A stretch of 64,000 nt of DNA from Amyelois transitella (Eukaryota; Arthropoda; Insecta; Lepidoptera; Pyralidae): positions 4,464,001 to 4,528,000 of the forward strand of contig NC_083531.1 in assembly GCF_032362555.1 (NCBI RefSeq). Direction: 5' to 3'. The position numbers and the translations under genes are program-made. Below, piece by piece: positions 10,660 through 22,900 of the stretch. Under the pieces are notes generated by a model. That model was not told the origin of the DNA. It searched no databases and saw only the letters and a program-made list of their open reading frames with translations. How positions within the stretch are numbered: the stretch's first letter is position 1; the number at the start of each line of letters is the position of its first letter.

Positions 10660-10943
10660 CATATAAAACTATATAAAATAAATTATTGCTAACAATTGTA
10701 TGCCGGCCCATTGTGTGGAAGGTAGAAGAAATCATTTGTACGGTCCGAATATTGTACAGTGATGAATACATGGTGAGGTTCGAAGCTATCGGTGGTTGAT
10801 GATATCGATGGTGGTGATCCGACTATACGATGAACTCGAAATTATTGCGGAAAATACTTAAAGCGCAGCAAATAAATATCAATTACTACGGACAGGATGT
10901 GTGACTAGACTAAATAAATTAAATGTATAGAATAGACGTATAT

Positions 10944-11145
10944 ACATACATATAGTCGCGTCTATATCCCTTGAGGGGTAGCCAGAGCCGACGGCCTTGA
11001 CAAGACTGATAGGCCATGTTCAGCTATTTGGCTTAGTGATAGAATTAAGATTCAAATGGTGACAGGTTGCTAGCCCATAAAAGAAAAAACTCCTAAGTTT
11101 ATTAACCTATTCCTTAGTCGTCTATACGACATCCATTGGAAAGTT
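10944..11145 (-). mobile_element. SINE-like repeat, family A
   Basis: Reverse copy from ACATACATATAGTCGCGTC, truncated at the end with GACATCCATTGGAAAG. Confidence 0.75.
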
Positions 11146-11175
11146 TTTAAAAATAAGATATAAGTTTTAACTTCA

Positions 11176-11626
11176 TGACAAAACGCTGACAAAGCACTAA
11201 CATACGCACTATCTACTTCAGTAGGTTTTAGTTTTAGTAAATAACCATAATTCTATTCTAAAGTATTAGAGTATCGGGTATCGACTTACATTTTAATAAT
11301 TTTGAAGGTAGTTTTAAAAAGATATCTGTCACTGTCACACTTGCTGTCTGACATTGACAGACACTAAGGGTACGTGCAGCGTGTCCCCGACTTTGTAGAT
11401 TTGTCAGACTCATTGTCATTGCCATCCTCTCTTGTGTCAATATCAGCTGATTGCTGAATTATTGTTCTGTTCATGGCAGATATTTTACCTTTACCATTTA
11501 TCAATATCGATAATAAGTTTTCTTTATTTAAGTACGCATGGAGAAATAAACGCAAAAGTTTTGAGTGTTGTCTAGACAGTACCTACCCAGCTAATATTTT
11601 ATTTGTTATAAAATCAAAAAAAAAAA

Positions 11627-11665
<39 letters not shown>

Positions 11666-11740
11666 TAATTATATTGACATTATTGACGTGCTGAGATATC
11701 TTTATTAAATTGAGAAAATGTGTAAGGTATCAGTAGGCAA
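11176..11740 (+). repeat. Direct repeat copy 1 flanking the finger-array gene
   Basis: Shares with 15537-16265 a series of long matches in the same order: CTTCAGTAGGTTTTAGTTTT, AGTATTAGAGTATCGGGTA, AGGTAGTTTTAAAAAGATAT, CTGACATTGACAGACACT, CGTGCAGCGTGTCCCCGACT and TTATCAATATCGATRATAAG. Both copies have the same orientation. Nature unknown: transposon, or segmental duplication. Confidence 0.8.
11630..11662. repeat. (AT)n microsatellite
   Basis: About 28 nt of alternating TA following an A-rich run. Confidence 0.9.
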
Positions 11741-12840
11741 CACTAAACAGGGTTATGAAGAGAGAAGTTAAAACCAGATTGGAAAGATCAATATTTATTA
11801 TCTGTACTTACACTTGATGAAGATAATGGGGTCGTGAGTAGCCCGCTTAGAGATAAAACGACCTTACCTTAGGGCTCGTGCAGCGTGCGGCCGACTAGCG
11901 ACCAGCGACTGATTTACGGTTCTGAAGGAGGTTCACGTGATGTCATACATCGTTAACGATAGAAATTATGCCAGATACCAATGAAACAATCTCCGTTATA
12001 GTTGCGGTAGTAAGTTTGTTTGTTGTTTGTCTTGAACTAACTCAAATTGCAACATTGTAAGTTTGAATTGACTTTAAGGGAACCTTGACTAAATAATTTA
12101 TTATGTAATCCCATATTTTGTAGCTGCAGCCGCCAATCATTATCTTATGACATTCAAACAAAAAAAAAACATTCGATTCAAAAAGGCAGTGTATCTATTC
12201 AAGAACCACGATGTACAGACATACAAACAGACAGCCAACATCCAACTTCCCGTGGTTTTTTTGTCAAAAAATCGTTGCCTAAGTCACCACATTTCCGCTA
12301 TTAAACAACCACCATTAAAATATATATTAAAGTCTCATTTCCGTGTGTGGTAGCTAGCTACAATATATAGTATAGCTTAGTCTGTCATGGCCTTAAAACG
12401 CAAGTCTGGCAACACAGACTGGTGTGCAGCGCAGGTCGTATGAATGTTCGCTAGTCGTCGGTCGGTGGCACACTGCAATTCGCCGTTTAATTATACAAGT
12501 TCAATCCAGTCTGTCCGAATCGGTCAGACTGAGGTTGGACGAAGTCCGCGGCACGCTGCACAAATCTTTAGGGACGCATCGCTGGCAAAAAGAAGGACGT
12601 CCGCCGTCGCGAGTCTCTTTATATAAGGGTGAGGCGCAGGACTGACACAGACACGACGTCACAAGTTCCTTTCTTGTATCGTCAACCCGAACGCAGGATG
12701 CGCCTGTGATGACGGTCTAAAAGTGAGTCAGTGAGGCATCTCCCATTCACTTATAAAGTGTAAAACATAAATAATAATAAATAGAGCCACAGTTTATAAA
12801 TTGCCTGTATGTTCTAAGATGGACTGTGAAATTACTCTTC
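11741..12840. other. Stretch between repeat copy 1 and the array gene
   Basis: No supported gene. It holds a GC-richer block at 12380-12720 with a TATA-like TTTATATAAG at 12617-12626, described separately. The rest is AT-rich unique-looking DNA. Confidence 0.4.
12560..12720 (+). promoter_or_regulatory. Possible promoter with TATA box
   Basis: TTTATATAAGGGTGAGG at about 12617 in a local GC-rich block, with a CRE-like ACGACGTCAC about 30 nt downstream. No transcript or frame downstream on the plus strand supports it. It could equally be the end of a repeat. Confidence 0.2.
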
Positions 12841-12869
12841 TAACTTAAATTTTATGACACGCATCACAT

Positions 12870-14254
12870 TCATAGGTTTTCTACACCAGTATGAGTTAAA
12901 TGATGTGATAATAAAGTGCTCTTCGTATTAAATCGACGTTGACACACGTCACATTCATAAGGTTTTTCACCAGAGTGAGTTCTACGGTGTGTTTTTAAAC
13001 TACTCCTCTCATTAAATCTGCGTTGACACACGTCACATTCATAAGGTTTTTCGCCAGTGTGAATTCTCATGTGTCTTGTTAAACCATTCTTCTGAACAAA
13101 TCGACGTTGACACACGTCACATTCATAAGGTTTTTCGCCAGTGTGAATTCTCATGTGTCTTGTTAAAACATTCTTCTGAACAAATCGACGTTGACACACG
13201 TCACATTCATAAGGTTTTTCGCCAGTGTGTGTTCTACGGTGTTTTACAAAATTACTTTTCTGAACAAATCGACGTTGACACACGTCACATTCATAAGGTT
13301 TTTCGCCAGTGTGAGTTCTACGGTGTTTTAAAAAATTACTCTTCTGAACAAATCGACGTTGACACACGTCACATTGATAAGGTTTTTCACCAGTATGAGT
13401 TCTACGGTGTGTTTTTAAACTACTCCTCTCATTAAATCTGCGTTGACACACGTCACATTCATAAGGTTTTTCACCAGTATGAGTTCTACGATGTGTTTTT
13501 AAACTTCTCCTCTCATTAAATCTGCGTTGACACACGTCACATTCATAAGGTTTTTCACCAGTATGAGTTCTACGGTGTGTTTTTAAACTACTTCTCTCAT
13601 TAAATCTGCGTTGACACACGTCACATTGATAAGGTTTTTCACCAGTATGAGTTCTACGGTGTGTTTTTAAACTACTCCTCTCATTAAATCTGCGTTGACA
13701 CACGTCACATTCATAAGGTTTTTCACCAGTATGAGTTCTACGATGTGTTTTTAAACTTCTCCTCTCATTAAATCTGCGTTGACACACGTCACATTCATAA
13801 GGTTTTTCACCAGTATGAGTTCTACGATGTGTTTTTAAACTACTCCTCTCATTAAATCTGCGTTGACACACGTCACATTCATAAGGTTTTTCACCAGTAT
13901 GAGTTCTACGGTGTGTTTTTAAACTACTCCTCTCATTAAATCTGCGTTGACACACGTCACATTCATAAGGTTTTTCACCAGTATGAGTTCTACGATGTGT
14001 TTTTAAACTACTCCTCTCATTAAATCTGCGTTGACACACGTCACATCCATAAGGTTTTTCGCCAGTGTGAATTCTATAATGTCTGTCAAAATTTGATTTA
14101 AATTTGAAACGTCTATCACAAACATCACATTGGTGTAGACCCTGAGCACTCCGTGACGTTGACTCTCGTCGAGACTCGCGCTGTGTCCTGTTGGTTGTAC
14201 TTCCTGCACCTGGTTGCCGTTTGTCAGCTCCCGATGTGTCAGCTGACGCAGTAT
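12870..14254 (-). CDS. Finger-array gene, exon 2
   Basis: Acceptor CACAG (minus strand) at 14259-14255; stop TGA at 12872-12870 after GVENL. It contains the linker and all 15 fingers. Confidence 0.85.
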
Positions 14255-14942
14255 CTGTGATTAATCAGCCGACTTGAGAAGAAAGCATAAGTTAAACATA
14301 AGTTAAAAATACAAATATTAAAACATACTTCAAATTCGAACAACAAAATGCTAAAATTCTTTGAAAATTGTTTATTTAATTTAGACGGTTTTCCTCCCCT
14401 GCCTTTATCGAGGTTGCATCCTCATCATTCTGGAGAGGAGCCCGGGGTATGCCTTTCACCATGGATTCTAGACTGGGTGAGTCTGGTTTTTACACGAAGC
14501 GACTCCCATCTGACCTCCGCAACCTTTGCAGGTAAACCTAATATCTAGTCGCCTGAGTGTGTAGGTTTCCTCACGATGTTTTCCCTCACCGTAAACGCAT
14601 CGGCTACTATTCAAACTAATGTACATAACTTTGAAAATAGTCATTAGCACGAGTACACGGCCGAGGTAAAGGTGCCGTCATAATATTCAATATTCACGTC
14701 ACGGATGTTCAGAAATGACACGTGTGGTGGCTGCGGGATGGACAATGTGGGTATGTGGACATATGCCCAACAATATGCCAGGAACAATGCAGCTCACAAA
14801 TCAAATGTTATGTGGCTATTGCGCTTTATTTAAACTTACCCCATTGTTCATCCTTTCTTACGATATAAGACCGCGAATAAGCATAGTTAGATAGAACGTC
14901 AAAGCTGGGCAGAGATCCGCCCTGAACAACAGCACCGTCCAT
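12870..14942 (-). CDS. C2H2 protein with 15-finger homogeneous array
   Basis: Two coding exons, 14942-14840 and 14254-12870, join in phase 1 to 495 aa. Exon 1 starts at ATG 14942 ([14 protein letters not shown]...); the donor is GTAAGT. Exon 2 follows an AATCACAG acceptor and has a 42-residue Ser/Thr/Arg-rich linker, then 15 C2H2 fingers from residue 77 to about 490, joined by HTGEKPY linkers. The first finger is [17 protein letters not shown]. The next fourteen share CDVCQRRF; nine of these have helix ERSSLKT or ERRSLKT and four have QK-type helices. The array is a near-perfect 84-bp tandem repeat at DNA level. Such proteins bind DNA in the nucleus. The frame is open upstream of the chosen ATG to the acceptor at 14956, so a further 5' exon is possible. 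Confidence 0.8.
13019..14110 (-). repeat. 84-bp tandem array coding for zinc fingers
   Basis: The unit GTCACATTCATAAGGTTTTT...CGTTGACACAC recurs every 84 bp. Many units differ at only one or two bases, including synonymous positions, showing recent duplication or gene conversion. Confidence 0.9.
14385..14650 (-). mobile_element. SINE family B (reverse)
   Basis: Reverse complement of the B body: GGTTTTTACACGAAGCGACT, then CCTCACGATGTTTTCCCTCA and CAAACTAATGTACATAAC. It lies in the intron of the finger-array gene. Confidence 0.75.
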
Positions 14943-14955
14943 CACATATAGTTGT
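14840..14955 (-). CDS. Finger-array gene, exon 1 (start exon)
   Basis: Minus-strand acceptor CTTGCAG before 14955 and donor GTAAGT after 14840. Phase 1 at the end matches exon 2 (Trp-Asp across the junction). The ATG at 14942-14940 is taken as the start. The 13 nt before it could be 5' UTR or coding. Confidence 0.65.
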
Positions 14956-14959
14956 CTGC

Positions 14960-15536
14960 AAGCATATAAATTATTATGTATGTAGTGTCAAACAACTCGG
15001 GCAGGTTGTAAGTACTTATGTAGGTTGATATAGGTACACCCCTACCTCCAAAACACCTTAATCGTGAAAATTATTTGGGAGTTCAACACTTAAACACGTA
15101 ACAAATGTGTTCAGTTCCTAAAACCTGATAAACGCGGTCGAGTGGGAAGGCCTAGATGAACGTACCTTGACCAAAACAGGAAGTCCTGGTCCTGGAGAAA
15201 ATTCTATACCTACGAGCTTTCATTAAGAGTTATGAATGTGGGTGAAGCAAAAGAAGTGTACAGGGATCGTGGTAAGAGGAAGAGAGATATAGTTTGTACC
15301 TTCCTCTCAGGGAAAGAGACGTGATTTTATTTATTTACGTACCTACTACGCTTTATCCACTAAGCAACTTGGTACTGTTGCAGTACGCCTCACAAACCAC
15401 ACAGAATAGCGATTAAATAATAATAGGTACTAACTTCATCGTTCACCAGGCTGGATAAGGTTGGGAAATCTGTTACTGACTATGTAATTAGATATTTAGT
15501 GGTAGGAATTTGATTTAGTTGGTTAAAATTGAATAA
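14960..15536. other. Intergenic stretch with a family F fragment
   Basis: A decayed forward copy of retroelement F occupies about 15125-15330 (GTCGAGTGGGAAGGCCTAGA ... GGAAAGAGACGTGATTTTAT). The rest has no recognisable feature. Confidence 0.55.
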
Positions 15537-16265
15537 AATCATGACAAAAAGGTGAAAAAGCACTCACATACGCACTATTTACTTCAGTAGGTTTTAGTTT
15601 TAGTAAATAAACATATTATATTCTAAAGTATTAGAGTATCGGGTAGCGACTTCTATTTAAATAATTTTGAAGGTAGTTTTAAAAAGATATCTGTCACTGT
15701 CACACTTGTTGTCTGACATTGACAGACACTCGGGGCACGTGCAGCGTGTCCCCGACTTCGTAGGTCTGTCCCACTCGGAAAGGCTGGATAGAAAGTGTGG
15801 ACGGTGTGTGAACGGCCGGTTCAATAATCACATAATTCGTACATACTATAAAGGCTTGACTAATTTGAATTGGTAATTTTTATGATTTATGACTTTGTCA
15901 CATAGCTGTCATTGTCTCTTGCGTCAATATCAGCTCATCGCTGAATTAGTGTTCTGTTTACGGCAGATATTTTGCCTGTATTTACTATTTATCAATATCG
16001 ATGATAAGTTTTCTTTATTTAAGTACGTATGGAGAAATAAACGCAAAACTTTTGAGTGTTGTCTAGACAGTACCAATACCAGAGCTTTGTGTGCTTAGCA
16101 GACATTAGGTTTATTTTGCCACTTATGTTTTAAGTTTATCTTTAGCCGTCTGGTTTGTTTGCTATTTGATACAACTCAAATATAGGTATAAATATCTATG
16201 TTAACATTATTGAGGTGCTGAGATATCTTTATTAAATTCTTTTAAGTTTGAAAAAATGTGTTTGA
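15537..16265 (+). repeat. Direct repeat copy 2 flanking the finger-array gene
   Basis: Second copy of the 11176-11740 segment. It carries about 130 bp (15778-15907) absent from copy 1. The repeats lie about 4.36 kb apart and enclose the whole finger-array gene. Confidence 0.8.
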
Positions 16266-16299
16266 TTTGAATTAGTGAGGCTATTGATTGTTCCTTGGT

Positions 16300-16612
16300 C
16301 AAAGAAAATGCTGCAGTGCAGTTTGTTACCGCTTCTTCTGCACTGACGCCTTGGAAGCGGCAGTAAACTTAGTTTTAAGTAATTTATTTGACGTCAACCA
16401 ATGTTGTTAAACCATACGTTTTGACAATTATTAAGCGATATGAAGTATCCTGTAATAATAAACAAAAATTTTGAATTTGAAAATTGAATTTGACTTATTA
16501 ACCTCAATATACTAATTATATCTACTGCCACTTCCAAAGCGCACGTGTAGAAGAAGCGGCGGAACAAACTATATCACAGCATTTTCGCCGGACGTCAAGT
16601 TACGTCTATAAA
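16300..16612. mobile_element. Two family E copies, forward and reverse
   Basis: Forward AAAATGCTGCAGTGCAGTTT at 16305, to about 16475, then a reverse copy ending GCATTTTCGCCGGACGTCAA at about 16606. They form a loose inverted pair upstream of ZAD-ZNF 2. Confidence 0.7.
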
Positions 16613-16862
16613 ACGTTGTGGTAGGCATCCAGCTAACAGCAGAGTTCCATAATATCTGTGAAGAGTAGAGAGGAAACGTAAAAAAATAATTTCTGTTCCT
16701 CGTCGAAGGTCTAAATAAAAATATACCTATTGTCATTGTCAATCTTATAATTGTCAAGCTTGTCAAGCCGTACATACAAAAAGCGTAAAGATTGATTTTT
16801 TGTAAATAAAAGTTTTATTTGTAAATTAAATAAATAATTGTTTGTTTTATTCATGAATTAAA

Positions 16863-16994
16863 ATGTGGTCGGGTGATCAAATATATAATGATGTTCCTGT
16901 GATTTGTAGAGGTTGCCTCGCTACTGATGTTAAATTGTTTAATATCCGTGAAAATAACTTAGCAGAGGCGTACGTTCATCTCATTGGAGATTCT
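16863..16994 (+). CDS. ZAD-ZNF 2 exon 1
   Basis: 44 codons, [18 protein letters not shown]...; donor GTAAGT. The first ATG after an AT-rich leader; it encodes the first Cys pair of the ZAD. Confidence 0.88.
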
Positions 16995-19900
16995 GTAAGT
17001 ATTTTTGGTTAATTTTTATAGAAAACAACGGTCAATTTTAGCATCGTGTTAATATGTGACTATATTAGAGTGATATCTTTTTATTTTTCCTTGAGAAGTA
17101 ATCTCAATTATAGGGAAAACTATTAAAATTTATATTATGACTATTTGATCATATGAACTCTGGTTTTAAGAATGAAAGTCATTTCCCTCTGGCTCCGGTC
17201 GCGTTTTTAATTCGAACCAGTAGTTCCTGAGATTAGCGCGTTCAAATAAACAAACTCCTCAGTTTTATAATATAAGTATAGATTTCCTGTCACTATAATC
17301 TGAACCTGCAAAAATATGAGCGACGATGGTTTAATCGGCAAGGTAAAAATGCACGATGTGCAGAAAAGCACTGGTTCAAATCCCACATCGGCCATGTACC
17401 AATGACTATTTTTTAAAGTTATATACATTAGTTTGAATACTAACCGATGCTCTTACGTAGAGGGAAAAAATCGTGAGGGAACCTGCACATTCAGGCAAAT
17501 GGATGAGTAACCAAGGATACAACTTATAGGCCATGGGCTAGCAACCTGTCACTATTTTAATGTCAATTCCATCATGGAGCCAAGCAGCTGAGCGTCAAGT
17601 CTTTTCAAGACTGTTGGCTCTGTCTACCCCATAAGGAATAAAGGCATCATAATATGTATGTATGTCAATTCCATCATTGAAGCGTCCAGTTGAATGAGGC
17701 CTTTCAGTCTTTTTAAGACTTTTGGCTCTTTCTCACCCAAAAGGAAGCCTTGATTTTTTTAAAAGTTATATATTTGAGTGTGTTTGATCTCTACCTGCCT
17801 GATGGTAAGTAGAATGAGGCCTAAGGTCGTTTAAGCAAACTCAACTAGTGCCTGTTCACTCACACTGCCCTGAAAATCCCATAAATTTATATGTAGGTGC
17901 CGTGTGGTTCCCGGCACCAATAAAAAAAAAGAATAGGACCACTCCATCTCGTTCCCTTGGATGTTGTAAAAGCCGACTAAGGGATAGGTTTATTAACCTT
18001 TTTTAGGCGATGGTCTAGCAACCTGTCACTATTTGAATCTCAATTCTATCATTTAGCCAAATAGCTGAATGTGGTCAATCAGTCTTTTTAAGAATGTTGG
18101 GTCTATCTACCCCGCAAGGGATATAGACATGATTATATGTATGTGTGTATGTAATGTATAGGGTAAGAGTGATTATATGATTATATTAAGTACGGCCTCT
18201 GTGGCGCAGCAGTAATACGCTTGTCTGTGACACCAGAGGTCTCGAGTTCGAATCCCAGCCAGGGCATGATGAGAAACGAACTTTCTCTGATTGGCCTAGG
18301 TCTTGGATGGTTATCTATATAAGTATTTATTTTAAAATATAGTATTGTTGAGTTAGTATCTCTTAACACAAGTCGCGAACTCACTTCGAGGCTAACTCAA
18401 TCAGTGTAATATGTCCCGTATTCATATATTTGTTTATTTTATTATTTCAGTTACACGACCACTTTCCGAAACATCTGTGCGTGTTCTGTCGCGCTCTCCT
18501 CACAAAGTTCCTGTCGTTCAGGGAGAAATGTCTGAGATCCCAGGGGTTGTTCGTCGACGCCGAGTATCAGGGTAGATGTGTAAGTTTGTCTCTTTCGTTC
18601 CTTCATTCTCATGAAGTTCAATCCAAAGTTTATTTGATTAAATCTAAGACTTTAGAATAGAACTGAAGTGTGACGACACAAACCCTCAATAAATCTATGT
18701 AACCTTATTGTATTAGTTCATTGACTGTTATAAACTAGATTAAGAGATCTAGATAAACAACCTACGTAGCACCTCCACCACCATTCTATGTTCTATTTAA
18801 AATATCTATATAAACGTTTAATCAATAATGAAGTTAGTTACTGTTTATCATCGAACCTATAACTTCCTGGTTGTTTCATTGTGAACACCCCCATATTACA
18901 TCATAGAACCACTCTATGTATTTTTCCCATGTATGTCGTAAAATTCGATTAAGGGATGGGGCTTATAAAATTGGGACTCAACTTATAGGCGATGGACAAC
19001 TGCAAACAGCAAACTGTCACTATTTGAATCTTAATTCTATTTTAAAGACGTGGCCTATCAGTCAAAACTATTGGCTCTGTAATAACCACGTCTATACCCC
19101 ACAAGGGATATAGACGTGGTTATATGTATGTATGTATGTTTTTTTTACAGATAACACCAGATACATTAAGAGAAATAAGCCAATGGAATTACAAACCAAT
19201 TTTCACAATAATCTCTGATGCTGGTGAATACGTTGAGACACCTATTGAAGAAAAAGTCGACATTCATTTGAAACAGGAAGAAATTCCTGCTCTGCCTGAT
19301 GGTATACTATATTTTAAAGAAGATAAAACTGAAGAGAAAGCCGATTCAGACGATGACGATGAAGATTTAGTACCATTAGAGATATTCATCAATGACTGTA
19401 TTGATGTGGACAGTCCTGAAGTTAGTAAAAAGAGAATAAAAAAATCAGAAAAACAATTGAAAGTTAACACGAGAAAGAGATCGAAAATTGTAGAAGAAAA
19501 AGATGTAGGCATCAAATCGAAAAAGAGGAAAATCAAAGTGAAAAAAGAACGTAAACCTAAGACTTCTAAATCGGCTGATGAAATTAAGAAGATAGCTAAC
19601 GCGCAAGAGTTCGATGTAATATTTCTGACCAGAGACGAGCAGTTGGAAGAAATCGAGGAACGCAAGAAGGCCGCTTTGAAATTGAAGAACAGTATCAAAT
19701 GTAAATTTTGCGGTAAGAATTTTCAGACACAAGACCGCTTGGACGCTCATTTCAAGTTCTACCACGACTCTAGTGTCGGTCATTTGGTGTGTGAATTCTG
19801 TCAGTGCAGGTTCAATGCTCGACACAAGTTCTCACATCACCTGAGGATACATTTGGTCAGGTTTTGCTGTAGGAACTGTGGTTTTACAACGAAGAGAGAT

Positions 19901-22900
19901 TCGACTTTGAAGAGGCATTACGAGTGGCATCAAGGGAAGAGACATATGTGCACGTATTGTGATAAGGATTTCGCCAAGATTTCCAGTTATTTGTCCCACG
20001 TGAGACTCATACACGCCGCCGAGTTGCCGTGGTGTGAACTGTGCGGGGAGTCTTTCATAGGTGCGTCGATTCGCTAAGTTAACTTTTTCTATTTTGTAAT
20101 TTTTTTTTATTATTTTTATTTTTCTCCACACTCAATGTTTTGATTGTGCTGTCACAATTTAGGTGTCAATGTAAATGTTGTAAAATGCGACTAAAGGATA
20201 GGCTTATAAACTTTAGATATAGATGACACATGTATGTAATGTAATGTATGTATGTATATAAATGTCACATTATTTTTGCGAACTTCCAAACTTCTTGAAC
20301 TTGAAAAGGCTGTAAAAACATATCCTATGTATCAAAAAAAATTTCATCACAATCAGACCAACGGTCGAAAGTTAACGCGTTACAAACATACATACATAAA
20401 ATCACGCCTCTATCCCGGAGGGGTAGGTAGAGACTATCTCTTTCCACTCGCCACGATCTCTGCACACTTTCTTCGCTTCATCCACATTCATAACTCTCTT
20501 CATGCAAGCTCGGCGGTTTCGGGTACTCCTGACCTGACCCTTTACCACGTTACAAACATATGTACTTACAAAAATATATTTTTGCCCCAATAGTGATTAA
20601 TTTTGCCAATGTTTAAGTTGTACATACATACATAAAATCACGCCTCTTTCCCGGAGGGGTAGGCAGAGACTACCACTTTCCACTTGCCACGATCTCTGCA
20701 TATTTCCTTTGCTTCATCCACATTCATAACTTAAGACTTCTTACTATTAAGTTGTCACGCGTGTAAATTTAGAAAATTTGACAAAATTCCTATTTCAGGC
20801 GAGAAAGGTGTACAAGCACACAAAAAGTTGAGTCACAAAGGCGTGGACGCGTCTAAGTTCGTCTGTAATAGTTGCAAAACAAGTTTCATTGATGAGAACG
20901 CATTGGACAGACATACAGGTTTGGATTATATACATACATTCATACGGTCACGTCTATATCCCTTGCGGGGTAGACAGGGCCAACAGTCTGGAAAAGACTG
21001 ATAGGCCACGCTCAGCTATTTGGCTTAATGATAGAATTGAGATTCAAAATAGTGACAGGTTGCTAGCCCATCGCCTAAAAAAGAATCACTAGTTTGTAAG
21101 TCTATCCCTTAGTCGCCTTTTACGACATCCATGGGAAAGAGATGGAGTGGTCCTATTCTCTTTTGTGTATTGGTGCTGGGAACCACACGGCACATTATAT
21201 ATTGATACATTAATTTTCACATTATATATTGATATACTGATAAATAAATTTTAATTAAAATAATATATATTTTCAACAGCTCAAAAAAGATGCGACTTAG
21301 CGAATTGCGTTCAATGTGGTGACGCATTCGCCAGTCAGCAATTACTCAAATATCATCTGGTCCAGAGGCACAGGGCTGAGGGCAGTCTGACCAACTGCGA
21401 CGGCTGCGGTGTGAGGTAAGGAGGTCACAAAGGTCAGGGTCACAAGGTCACAAAGGTCGGGGTCACAAGGCCACAAAGGTCAGGGTCGCAAAGGTCACAA
21501 AGGTCAGGGTCAAAAGGTCACAAAGGTCTCTAAGGTCAGGGTCACAAGGGGTCAGCGTTTATAATGTCCAATTGATACAGCTGTGAAGTGAGGCAAGGAG
21601 GTCAAGGTCACAAGGGTCAGCGTTTATATGATCAGATAGAAGTCGCTTCTTGTAACTTTACTAATATCATCTGGTTCAGAGGCACAGGGCTTAGGGCATC
21701 TTAACCAACTTAACAAGATGATTGCGGAGTGAGCTAATGAGGTCAGGGTCACAAAGGTCAGGGCCACAAGGGTCAGCGGTTATAATAGCCAATTGAGACA
21801 GCTGCGAAGTGAGGTAAGGAGGTCAAGGTCACAATGGTCAACGTTTATATGGTCAGATTGAAGCTTATTGTAACTTCACTTACTTATTCCTGTTCAGTGA
21901 CAGAGCTGAGAGCAGCTTGACCATCTGTGATGATTAAGTCTACCAAGGTCAGGGTAACAAACTCTAGAGTCACCAGTGACAGGTTCACAAGGGTCAGGTT
22001 CACCAGGGTGAAAATGTCAGGGTTTATGAGGTCAGATGTAATTAGCTTCTTGTGTGTTTGACCAATTGTGACGGATGTCGAGTTATTGATGAGGTAATGT
22101 GGTCATGGTCAGAAGGGTCGGGTGTAGGTTTTATGAGGTCAAATTAGCGTAGATTCTTGTGACCTGAGTTATAGCATCAGGGTCACAAGGGTCAGGTCAC
22201 GTCAACATGTATGTAATATGTAGGTACCTATACCCTAGCTTTGTTTTTTTTTTATATTGTAAAAGAAGTTTACAAGTTTATAAGCCTATCCCTTAGTCTA
22301 CTTTTACGACATCCACGGGAATGAGATGGGAGTGATCCTATTCTTCTTTTTTTATTGGTGCCGGGAACCACACGGCACTTTTTTCACTTTTGTATATAGG
22401 TATATATGTATATATATACTCGTATACTTTATAAAATATAGTATCGTTGAGTTAGTATCTCTTAAGTCTCGAACTTACTTCGAGGTTTACTCAATCTGTG
22501 TAAAAATTGTCCCGTATATATTATTATTTATATTATATATATACAGGGTGACATTTAAAACAACTGCATCATTTTAAACATAGACTATACCCATGCTTCT
22601 GAGCCGTTTGAGCCTATTTTTATTTAAATTAAACATCATCATTTTCACATTCAAAATACCTCCAAAAACTACGTCACACGCTTTATTAAAGACCAATACT
22701 ACAAAAAGAAATTAAAACTAAACATGTAAATAAATGTCTGAAAAATAAATTATTTTTCTAGTATCAAGATCAAGTAAAGTACAGAGTTGTCGAGATCGCT
22801 CAGCTGAATGAATTGTGTCGTTGACCTCTGAATCTTACGCGTCGCTTTTCCGCCGGCCGGGGTGATATGACGTATTTAGGATCGTGGATTTTGATACTTT

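Noticed and set aside
13076..13435. Open 119-codon plus-strand frame with repeats ([15 protein letters not shown])
   Set aside because: It is the complement of the zinc-finger array; any tandem repeat without stops gives such a frame.
11176..16265. Reading the direct repeats as LTRs of a retrotransposon
   Set aside because: No TG...CA ends, primer-binding site or gag/pol frames, and the internal DNA encodes a spliced minus-strand zinc-finger gene.
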